Part shown: positions 1-5,453 of the stretch, in pieces
How positions within the stretch are numbered: position 1 is the first letter of the stretch
Layout: each line of letters starts with the position of its first letter
Assembly: GCA_031374115.1 (NCBI GenBank)
Contig: JANMNO010000091.1
Location: 1-6,386, forward strand
DNA from: JAKFWF01 sp031374115
GTDB taxonomy: Bacteria; Pseudomonadota; Alphaproteobacteria; Rhizobiales; Hyphomicrobiaceae
Length of the DNA: 6,386 nt
Direction of reading: 5' to 3'
Position numbers and translations under genes: made by a program
Notes under the pieces: generated by a model
Seen by the model: only the letters and a program-made list of their open reading frames with translations
What the model was told of the DNA's origin: nothing
Database searches by the model: none

Positions 1-11
1 ATTGAAATTGT

Positions 12-88
12 TGGTGGGCCCGGCAGGACTTGAACCTGCAACCAGACGGTTATGAGCCGTCAGCTCTAACCAGTTGAGCTACGGGCCC
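12..88 (-). tRNA. tRNA with anticodon CAT (probable tRNA-Ile2, otherwise elongator tRNA-Met)
   Basis: Read on the minus strand, the 77 bases fold into a complete cloverleaf. The acceptor stem GGGCCCG pairs with CGGGCCC, the D stem GCTC with GAGC, the anticodon stem GACGG with CCGTC around the loop CTCATAA, and the T stem GCAGG with CCTGC around TTCAAGT. The discriminator base is A and CCA is encoded. Anticodon CAT can belong to initiator Met, elongator Met or the Ile2 tRNA whose C34 is changed to lysidine by TilS. The acceptor stem starts with a G-C pair, which argues against initiator tRNA. The C4-G69 and C5-G68 pairs match known TilS recognition elements, so Ile2 (reads AUA) is favoured. 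Base 26 is T, which is less usual. Existence is near certain; the amino acid is an inference. Confidence 0.95.
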
Positions 89-100
89 TGCCGCGACGCC

Positions 101-130
101 TATTAGCGCCAAGCGAGCCGCTTATAGCAA
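101..130 (-). promoter_or_regulatory. Possible promoter of the tRNA gene
   Basis: On the minus strand, TTGCTA (130-125) resembles a -35 element. CTAATA (106-101), or GCTAAT one base earlier, lies 17-18 bases downstream as a possible -10 element. Transcription would then begin near 94, a few bases before the mature tRNA 5' end at 88. The matches to sigma-70 consensus are partial, so this rests mainly on position and spacing. Confidence 0.3.
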
Positions 131-173
131 CTTTGGCCGCATTCGCTAGATATCGATTGGCGAAAAGAACGTC

Positions 174-178
174 GAGGA
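174..178 (+). promoter_or_regulatory. Ribosome binding site that fixes the SIMPL gene start
   Basis: GAGGA lies 8 bases before the ATG at 187. The frame is open upstream to a TTG at 133, but that codon has no such site before it and would add 18 residues ahead of a normal signal peptide. This site therefore decides the start at 187. Confidence 0.75.
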
Positions 179-186
179 ACGAAATC

Positions 187-903
187 ATGCTTTTTCTTCG
201 GATCGGCCCGGTTGCTACCGTCTTGCTTATTTTGTTTCTACCAGCCTTTTCGGCCATCTCCATCGCCCAGGAAACGAAGATGCCTCGTACAGTCAGCGTA
301 TCGGCGACGGGGACTGTCAACGCCGAACCTGATCAGGCGGCGATCTCAACCGGCGTGGTCGCGGAGGGAGAAACGGCGCGTGCCGCGCTCTCGGCCAACT
401 CCGCTTCGATGACCAAATTGATCGAAGGGCTGAAGGCTGCCGGGATCCTGCCGAAAGATATCAAGACGGTCTCCTTCAACGTGCAGCCGCGCTATCAGAA
501 CTTCAAGGACGGACGTCCTGCGACGATCAATGGCTACCAGGTGACAAATCAGGTGCGCATTCTCGTGCGCGAGCTCGATAAGTTGGGGCAGGTTTTGGAT
601 GCGGCAGTGACGCTCGGCGCCAATCAGATCGGCAACATAGAGTTCCAGGTGAGCACGGCCGAGACCTTGAAAGACGAAGCGCGTAAAGTTGCGATGGCAA
701 ACGCTTTGCGCCGCGCGAAATTATTCGCCGCGAGCGCTGGCACCGAAGTTGGCGAGGTCATCGCGATTGCAGAAGACATGGCAGCACCGATCGGCCGGCC
801 GATGATGACGGCAAGGGCTGCGATGTCGGCAGAAGCGGTCCCCATCGAGCGTGGTACCCAATCGCTGGAGGTGCGGGTCAACGTCACTTGGGCTCTGAAA
901 TAG
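187..903 (+). CDS. Exported SIMPL (DUF541) domain protein, BP26/OMP28-like
   Basis: The product is 238 residues. Residues 1-28 form a signal peptide: a basic Arg near the start, a hydrophobic stretch (VATVLLILFLP), then a likely signal peptidase I site after SIA, so the mature protein is periplasmic or envelope-located. The mature part begins with RTVSVSATGTVNAEPDQA and continues with a VAEGETARAAL segment, SFNVQPRY and GYQVTNQ. This is the typical order of the SIMPL family, which includes Brucella BP26/Omp28 and E. coli YggE. BP26 forms large ring-like oligomers; YggE is linked to oxidative stress. The biochemical role of the family is unsettled. The length fits the family. The ATG at 187 is chosen for its ribosome binding site and because it places the signal peptide at the N-terminus. 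It is followed on the same strand by the ABC exporter after about 100 bases, so co-transcription is possible but not shown. Confidence 0.93.
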   Translation: MLFLRIGPVATVLLILFLPAFSAISIAQETKMPRTVSVSATGTVNAEPDQAAISTGVVAEGETARAALSANSASMTKLIEGLKAAGILPKDIKTVSFNVQPRYQNFKDGRPATINGYQVTNQVRILVRELDKLGQVLDAAVTLGANQIGNIEFQVSTAETLKDEARKVAMANALRRAKLFAASAGTEVGEVIAIAEDMAAPIGRPMMTARAAMSAEAVPIERGTQSLEVRVNVTWALK

Positions 904-908
904 CTGCA

Positions 909-924
909 CCGCCGGCTGCGGCGG
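909..924 (+). other. GC-only stem-loop after the SIMPL gene (weak terminator candidate)
   Basis: CCGCCG (909-914) pairs perfectly with CGGCGG (919-924) around a GCTG loop, 5 bases after the stop codon. No T-run follows, so it is not a standard intrinsic terminator. It could cause pausing or protect the 3' end of the mRNA. The rest of the 904-1003 gap shows no convincing promoter. Confidence 0.35.
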
Positions 925-1003
925 CCGTAGCCTTGCCAGTGTCTGATCGGTCGGGCATGGTCTGGGGCAACTTTCCGTCATTGTTAACACTCAGGTATTG
1001 CCC

Positions 1004-2821
1004 GTGTCGTCACGTCAACAAACCATGACTTCGGCCGTTCCCGTGCAGGCGGATGCCGAGCCGAAGCGGCCAAAGTCGTTACGCCCACTTTTGATCTTAC
1101 GGCCGTATATTTTGAAACACCCGCGGATGCTGGCGCTGGCGGGCGTCGCTCTCGTCGTGTCGGCGATGGCGATGCTCGCCGTGCCGATGGCGGTCCGCCG
1201 TATGGTCGATCTCGGCTTCGCCGATCGCGTGAGTAACTTCATCAATCAGTACTTCGTGATGCTGATCTTCATCGGTTTCCTGATCAGCTGCGCAAGTTCG
1301 GCGCGCTTTTTTCTCGTCAACTGGCTGGGTGAGCGCGTCGTCGCAGATGTGCGGGCCGATGTGTTCCGCCATCTGTCGATCCTGGGCCCAGCATTTTATG
1401 ACCGGACCCATTCCGGTGAGATCATGAGCAGGCTTACCGCCGACACCACGCTGATTAAATCGGCATCGGGTTCGACGATCAGCCAGGCGATCCGCAATGT
1501 GATCATGTTGACCGGCGGGCTCACGATGATGTTCATCACCAGCGCTTGGTTGTCGCTGCTCGTGCTGGTGGCGATCCCCTTGATCATGATGCCGTTCCTC
1601 ATCAACGGACGTACGGTACGCCGCTTGTCCCGCCGCGCCCAAGATACGCTGGCCGAGAGTTCCGCTTACGCCGCCGAAAACTTGGCGGCAGTGCGAACCA
1701 TGCAAGCGTTTACGCACGAGAAAGCCGTGTCCGATCGTTACTCGAACGCGGTCGAGCGTTCTTTCGATGCGGTGCGCGACCGGTTGAAGGCGCGCGCGTT
1801 TCTGGTCGGCATTACGTTCTTCCTGGTGGTAACGAGCATCGTCGGCGTAGTTTGGGTGGGCGCCAGTTTGGTGATCAGTGGGGAAATGACAGGCGGCCGC
1901 CTGCTGCAGTTCGTTCTCTACGCAATGTTTGCCGGTGCCGCCGTTGCCGAGTTGGGCGAAGTATGGGGCGAAGTCAGCCAGGCGGCCGGCGCGACCGAGC
2001 GCTTGGCCGAGCTTTTGGCTGTGGCCCCGCAGATCCAATCACCACCATTTCCCGTGCCATTGCCGACGCCTGCGCGTGGAGAAGTTGCCTTTGACAACGT
2101 CACGTTCGGCTACCCTTCGCGCTCAGAAACGCCCGCGCTCAACCATATCTCCTTCGCGGTGAGGCGCGGGGAGACCGTCGCCTTGGTTGGTCCGTCAGGC
2201 GCTGGCAAGACTACGATCCTGAATCTGCTGTTGCGATTTTATGATCCGCAAAGTGGTGCCGTGCGGCTCGATGGCGTAAGGCTCGCCGACGCTGATCTCG
2301 ATGCCGTACGCGGCCGCATGGCACTGGTGCCGCAAGAGATTGCGCTATTCGCCGACACGGTGATTGGGAACATTCGGTACGGCCACGCCGATGCGTCTGT
2401 CGAAGACGTGAAGCGGGCGGCAGTTGCGGCGCAGGCCGATCAGTTCATCAAGGATTTGCCGCTGGGCTACGAGACGATGCTGGGTGAGCGCGGCGTCACA
2501 TTGTCCGGCGGCCAGCGACAGCGTATTGCGATCGCCCGCGCAATTCTGCGTAACGCGCCGTTGTTGCTGCTGGACGAAGCGACCAGTTCGCTCGACGCCG
2601 AGAACGAGGTGCTGGTGCAAAGAGCACTCGAGGGCGTCATGCAAGGGCGCACTACGATCGTCATTGCGCACCGATTATCCACGATCCAACGCGCCGATCG
2701 GATCCTGGTGCTGGAGGAGGGCCGCATCGTCGAAGAAGGCACGCATCAGTCGCTGTTGCGGGCGGGCGGCACTTACGCGCGTCTTGCCGAATTGCAGTTC
2801 TCGCTCGAAGCTGCTCAATAG
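1004..2821 (+). CDS. ABC exporter, fused transmembrane and ATP-binding domains (MsbA-like half-transporter)
   Basis: About 605 residues, usual for a homodimeric type IV (MsbA/Sav1866-like) exporter in the inner membrane. The N-terminal half (about residues 40-315) holds several hydrophobic segments of the six-helix exporter domain. The C-terminal half is a complete ATPase with Walker A GPSGAGKTT (about 396-404), Q-loop VPQE (Q at about 444), signature LSGGQ (500-504), Walker B LLLLDE (520-525), D-loop SLD and switch His in IAHRLS (about 556), so it should hydrolyse ATP. It resembles the MsbA-related group of alphaproteobacteria. Members of the wider family export lipids, drugs or peptides; the substrate is not readable here. 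The start is uncertain: GTG 1004 has AGG 8 bases upstream and is preferred; TTG 998 and ATG 1025 are in frame, and 1025 lacks a clear binding site. The choice affects only the N-terminal tail. Confidence 0.94.
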   Translation: MSSRQQTMTSAVPVQADAEPKRPKSLRPLLILRPYILKHPRMLALAGVALVVSAMAMLAVPMAVRRMVDLGFADRVSNFINQYFVMLIFIGFLISCASSARFFLVNWLGERVVADVRADVFRHLSILGPAFYDRTHSGEIMSRLTADTTLIKSASGSTISQAIRNVIMLTGGLTMMFITSAWLSLLVLVAIPLIMMPFLINGRTVRRLSRRAQDTLAESSAYAAENLAAVRTMQAFTHEKAVSDRYSNAVERSFDAVRDRLKARAFLVGITFFLVVTSIVGVVWVGASLVISGEMTGGRLLQFVLYAMFAGAAVAELGEVWGEVSQAAGATERLAELLAVAPQIQSPPFPVPLPTPARGEVAFDNVTFGYPSRSETPALNHISFAVRRGETVALVGPSGAGKTTILNLLLRFYDPQSGAVRLDGVRLADADLDAVRGRMALVPQEIALFADTVIGNIRYGHADASVEDVKRAAVAAQADQFIKDLPLGYETMLGERGVTLSGGQRQRIAIARAILRNAPLLLLDEATSSLDAENEVLVQRALEGVMQGRTTIVIAHRLSTIQRADRILVLEEGRIVEEGTHQSLLRAGGTYARLAELQFSLEAAQ

Positions 2822-2828
2822 GCGAGCA
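2812..2828. other. Small inverted repeat at the convergent gene junction
   Basis: TGCTC (2812-2816) and GAGCA (2824-2828) form a 5-bp stem with a 7-base loop across the stop codon of the ABC gene. The ABC gene (ending 2821) and the acyltransferase gene (ending 2835 on the other strand) converge with only 13 bases between them. Any shared terminator must lie here or inside the coding ends. The stem is short and has no T-run, so a terminator role is only a guess. Confidence 0.25.
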
Positions 2829-2834
2829 TACTCA

Positions 2835-3437
2835 TCAAGCCTTGGCATCGCGATTTGGATGGCGCGCGGTAACCGTCGCGTAGAACGCCTGGATCTCAGC
2901 TAGGTCCGCCTCGTAGTTACCGGTCGGATAGAACACGCGGGCGATGCCGGCGGCCTTGCGCTTGTAATCGAGAAAGCCAAGGGCCAAGGGGATCTTTGCA
3001 CCGACCGCGATGTGGTAGAAGCCGCTCCTCCAACGATCGACCTTGCCGCGGGTGCCTTCGGGCGGGATGACCAGGACCAGCCGGCCGCTTTCAGTAAAAC
3101 GCGCGACCATGCCATCGACAGCGTTGTTGGCCTTGCTGCGGTCGACCGCGATGCCGCCGAGCCAGCGCATCAGACCGCCAAACGGCCATTTGAATATGCT
3201 GCTCTTGCCCATCCAATGAACGCGGATGCCATAGTGAAGCGCGGCCGCAAGCACGTAAGGCAGGTCCCAATTGCTTGAGTGGGGGGCGGCGACGATGATG
3301 AACTTCGGCAAGTTCGGCATCTCACCTTCGATGTGCCAGCCGTTGGCCTTAAGCCACAAACGACCGAGAGGCCGGAAAAGACGAACGGCTAAGGTCGGCT
3401 GCAGCGGCGCTGGAAGTGTCATGCCGTCGGGCATCAT
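2835..3437 (-). CDS. PlsC-type acyltransferase (1-acylglycerol-3-phosphate acyltransferase family)
   Basis: 200 residues with the ordered motifs of the glycerolipid acyltransferase family: HSSNWD (catalytic HX4D, H53-D58), GGIAVDRS (94-101, with the conserved Arg), PPEGTRGK (EGTR at 127-130) and a following IPLALGFLDY segment. Family members move an acyl chain from acyl-ACP or acyl-CoA to a lysophospholipid or similar acceptor at the inner membrane face. At 200 residues it is a short version without an extra N-terminal membrane anchor, so the acceptor may differ from lysophosphatidic acid. It is the last gene of the minus-strand run, 44 bases after the hydrolase. Neither the ATG at 3437 nor the adjacent ATG at 3434 or that at 3422 has a clear ribosome binding site, so the start is uncertain by up to five residues. 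The family call is firm and the exact substrate is not. Confidence 0.9.
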   Translation of the reverse strand: MMPDGMTLPAPLQPTLAVRLFRPLGRLWLKANGWHIEGEMPNLPKFIIVAAPHSSNWDLPYVLAAALHYGIRVHWMGKSSIFKWPFGGLMRWLGGIAVDRSKANNAVDGMVARFTESGRLVLVIPPEGTRGKVDRWRSGFYHIAVGAKIPLALGFLDYKRKAAGIARVFYPTGNYEADLAEIQAFYATVTARHPNRDAKA

Positions 3438-3449
3438 TTGGCCAGGAGT

Positions 3450-3489
3450 TGACGTGAGCTTCGAGCGCTCACACTACAACTTCACGTCA
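3450..3489. repeat. Two overlapping inverted repeats between the hydrolase and acyltransferase genes
   Basis: TGACGTGA (3450-3457) is the exact reverse complement of TCACGTCA (3482-3489); the second arm includes the hydrolase stop codon. Inside this pair, GTGAGC (3454-3459) pairs with GCTCAC (3467-3472). The two stems share bases 3454-3457, so an RNA could form only one at a time. A role as operator, attenuator or partial terminator before the acyltransferase gene is possible but unproven. There is no T-run. Confidence 0.4.
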
Positions 3490-4402
3490 GACTTTCAATC
3501 TCGCATCGGCCAGCGAGCGGGCTCGCGCCAGGCTGACGTTGCCAATCGGCATGATTGCGCATTTCGCCTTCGCGGCGAACCCGGAGCAAGGCGGCGAGAT
3601 CGATCGTGGCTGCGATCCAGCCTGGCTCGTTAATGCGGCCCTCGGCCAGAACGCCGGTCTCCGCGATCTGCGCTTCGGGTGGTGTGAAGATACCGGCAGC
3701 TCCGGTGTTGTGATCGACGGCGGGTGACCACGAGGCGTCGCCGATCGTTGGCGAAGTCACGGTCGCGATTTGACTCTCGAGAGCGCGTGCCACGGCGCCG
3801 GCGCGCACGCGATGGAAGCCTGCGAGCCGCTCTGTGCAAGATGGAATGAGAATAACCTCGGCGCCGGCTTCGGCCTGCGCGCGCACCAAAAGCGGGAATT
3901 CGCAATCATAACAAATGGCGATGCCGATGCGGCCAAGCTTCGTGTCGAACACCTTCAGCGCGTCACCGGGGACCACGCCCCAGCTGACTTCGAACGGCGT
4001 CATGATCATCTTTTCCTGAATGCCGATCCGTCCGGCGGGAGTGATCAGTCGCGCGGCGTTGGTGAAGCGCCCGTCGGCACGCCGGGAGGGCCCGCTGCCC
4101 GCAAGGATGTGGACGTTGTGGCGGCGAGCAAGCGCGACGATGGTTGCCTCCATCGCGGGCGCAGAAGCGGCAACGGCTGCAAGGGTCGCTTGCAAGTCGC
4201 CAGCGACTTTTTCGCCGCCGGTCGCTGCAAGTTCGATCGCGCCATACTCGGGAAATAGCAGCAGTTGTGCGCCGGTGGCCGCGCCGCGCTCGACCCACGC
4301 TGCGAGATTAGCCGCCCAGGCCGCAAACGTTGCTGGTTGCCCAAATGGATACTGCGCAGCGGCGACCCTTATCGTGTTGGGCGTGGAGGCGGGCACTGTC
4401 AC
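3482..4402 (-). CDS. Carbon-nitrogen hydrolase of the nitrilase superfamily
   Basis: 306 residues, a normal length for the family. The Glu-Lys-Cys catalytic triad is intact: E52 in LLLFPEYG, K131 in QEKMIM, and C164 in AICYDCEFP. Such enzymes cleave non-peptide C-N bonds of amides, carbamoyl groups or, rarely, nitriles, through a cysteine thioester in the cytoplasm. There is no signal peptide or membrane segment. An Asp-Cys-Glu follows the catalytic Cys, within the normal CYDxxFP pattern. The frame is open to an ATG at 4465, but that start would overlap the upstream acetyltransferase by 67 bases. GTG at 4402 is preferred because its GTGA overlaps the upstream TGA stop by 4 bases, an arrangement typical of translational coupling; no separate binding site is seen. 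A second GTG at 4396 is also possible. The natural substrate is unknown, probably an amide related to what the adjacent acetyltransferase handles. Confidence 0.92.
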   Translation of the reverse strand: MTVPASTPNTIRVAAAQYPFGQPATFAAWAANLAAWVERGAATGAQLLLFPEYGAIELAATGGEKVAGDLQATLAAVAASAPAMEATIVALARRHNVHILAGSGPSRRADGRFTNAARLITPAGRIGIQEKMIMTPFEVSWGVVPGDALKVFDTKLGRIGIAICYDCEFPLLVRAQAEAGAEVILIPSCTERLAGFHRVRAGAVARALESQIATVTSPTIGDASWSPAVDHNTGAAGIFTPPEAQIAETGVLAEGRINEPGWIAATIDLAALLRVRREGEMRNHADWQRQPGASPLAGRCEIESLT

Positions 4403-5001
4403 AGCGGTTTGATCCAGAACTGCATCTGCTTCTCCGTTGGATCGTCCTGGCCGATGTCTTGCCATCGGTAGCTGCCAACCATGCCCGCTTGTTTGACGTA
4501 GCCGCGCTTCATCCAGAATGCATCGAGCGGAATGTAGGCCGCAGGCCGCGCTGGGTGATCGTCGGGGCGGATCACCCCGCAGAACGCGGTATGCGCGTAC
4601 GCTTGGCCATCGATGCGGGCAGATCGGGCGTGCGCCTCACGCTGATCGAAAAACGCGTGGCCAAGTCCCTGTCCGCGGTACTCTTTCAGCAACACGCTTT
4701 CGCCGAAGTAAAAGATGCGGTTGGGATCGAAGCCGTGTGCAGCAAACAGGGGCACGAATTTTTCGGTATGTTCTGGCAAGGGCGAGGCTGTTGCCACACC
4801 GACGATTTTATCGCCGTCACGTGCGGCAATGATCACCGCGTTTTTTGCTTTGCCGAAGCGCCCGAGATAATCCTGTTCGTAGTCGAATGTGCCGTCATAG
4901 AGGTAAGGCCAATCGCGGAAAACGGTAATGCGTAATTGCGCCAGCGCCGGCAATGCTTCGGCCAGCGCTGACCCTTTCAGTGGTTCGACGGTGATCGCCA
5001 T
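4399..5001 (-). CDS. GNAT-family N-acetyltransferase
   Basis: 200 residues. The acetyl-CoA binding motif A is clear: FYFGESVLLKEY followed by RGQGLG at 109-114, matching the R-G-x-G-x-G/A pyrophosphate loop. An N-terminal FRDWPYLYDG segment and YEQDYL (41-46) are characteristic of a subset of bacterial GNATs. The fold transfers acetyl from acetyl-CoA to an amine; the acceptor cannot be told from the sequence. The frame extends to 5037, but ATG 5001 is chosen because GAGGAG (5014-5009) lies 7 bases before it. That site overlaps the stop codon of the upstream SnoaL-like gene, 11 bases away. Its own stop overlaps the GTG of the hydrolase gene. The order GNAT then C-N hydrolase copies the domain order of fused proteins such as Bacillus YhcX, which supports a joint function (inference). 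Confidence 0.92.
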   Translation of the reverse strand: MAITVEPLKGSALAEALPALAQLRITVFRDWPYLYDGTFDYEQDYLGRFGKAKNAVIIAARDGDKIVGVATASPLPEHTEKFVPLFAAHGFDPNRIFYFGESVLLKEYRGQGLGHAFFDQREAHARSARIDGQAYAHTAFCGVIRPDDHPARPAAYIPLDAFWMKRGYVKQAGMVGSYRWQDIGQDDPTEKQMQFWIKPL

Positions 5002-5008
5002 GAACTCG

Positions 5009-5014
5009 CTCCTC
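5009..5014 (-). promoter_or_regulatory. Strong ribosome binding site of the GNAT gene
   Basis: GAGGAG on the minus strand lies 7 bases before the ATG at 5001 and shares bases with the TGA stop (5015-5013) of the upstream gene. It fixes the GNAT start and implies termination-coupled re-initiation in a polycistronic mRNA. Confidence 0.8.
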
Positions 5015-5423
5015 AGGCAGAAACCTGAATGATCCAATCGGTGAGGTTATAGTATGTGGTGACACGGGCGATTTTACCGTCGCTAACGGCGAAAAACGTA
5101 CCGGCGGGTAGTTGATATGATTGGCCCGTCGCATCCGGCAGACCGGTCTCGGTGACGAGATATTGGCCATTGACGTTGAACTCGGCGGCGGCTCGTGCGC
5201 CATCGGGCGTGGACATGACTATGATGTCGTCCAGCCGCTCTTTGTAGTGATGCGACATGCGGGCGCAAAATGCGTGAAAGCGATCGCGCCCGATGCGCCG
5301 GTCGCCCTGGTTGGTGTCATGGATCAAATCGTCGGTGACGCAGGCCAACATGCCGTCGGTATCGCCTCGGTTGAAGGCGTCGTAATAACGGGCAATCAAG
5401 GCTTGGGTTTCTGCGGCGCTCAT
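5013..5423 (-). CDS. SnoaL-like / NTF2-fold protein (ketosteroid isomerase-related)
   Basis: 136 residues with the pattern of the SnoaL/NTF2-like fold. The N-terminal helix ETQALIARYYDAFNRGDTDGM is followed by a DDLIHDTNQGDRR turn and an RFHAFCARM helix, then beta strands ending in PAGTFFAVSDGKIARVTTYYN. The fold is a cone-shaped pocket used by isomerases, dehydratases, cyclases and also by non-catalytic binding proteins. The HDTNQGDRR-G-R region is typical of the group annotated as ketosteroid isomerase-related. No steroid genes are nearby, so that label should not be taken as function. No signal peptide is present. AAGGA 7 bases before the ATG supports the start at 5423. It sits 30 bases after the enolase-like gene and 11 bases before the GNAT gene, so it is probably part of the same pathway. 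Confidence 0.9.
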   Translation of the reverse strand: MSAAETQALIARYYDAFNRGDTDGMLACVTDDLIHDTNQGDRRIGRDRFHAFCARMSHHYKERLDDIIVMSTPDGARAAAEFNVNGQYLVTETGLPDATGQSYQLPAGTFFAVSDGKIARVTTYYNLTDWIIQVSA

Positions 5424-5429
5424 GGCGTA

Positions 5430-5435
5430 TTCCTT
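5430..5435 (-). promoter_or_regulatory. Ribosome binding site of the SnoaL-like gene
   Basis: AAGGAA on the minus strand ends 6 bases before the ATG at 5423. It lies in the 30-base gap after the enolase-like gene and supports the chosen start. The gap holds no room for a full promoter with leader, which supports read-through from the upstream gene. Confidence 0.7.
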
Positions 5436-5453
5436 AGTGGATGCAAAACGAAC

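Noticed and set aside
142..164. Inverted repeat TTCGC / GCGAA with GATATC and ATCGAT palindromes between the tRNA and SIMPL genes
   Set aside because: Only a 5-bp stem with a 13-base spacer, at chance level; no operator of a known regulator is recognised.
133..186. N-terminal extension of the SIMPL protein from TTG 133
   Set aside because: ATG 187 has a well-placed GAGGA and puts the signal peptide at the N-terminus; the extension has neither.
1097..2038. Long 313-residue open frame on the minus strand inside the ABC gene
   Set aside because: Its translation is rich in His, Arg, Gln and Asp with no recognisable domain, and it lies fully antisense to an ABC exporter with all motifs intact. 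It is a shadow of GC-biased third codon positions.
1546..2094. 182-residue open frame on the plus strand overlapping the ABC gene in another frame
   Set aside because: Arg- and Gly-rich low-complexity translation without a start signal, fully inside the exporter gene.
4403..4465. N-terminal extension of the C-N hydrolase to ATG 4465
   Set aside because: It would overlap the GNAT gene by 67 bases, and the added residues do not resemble the nitrilase fold, which begins near TIRVAAAQYP.
4330..4935. 201-residue open frame on the plus strand
   Set aside because: It is antisense to the GNAT gene and the start of the hydrolase gene, both of which have clear motifs and a ribosome binding site or coupled start. 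No family resemblance is visible.
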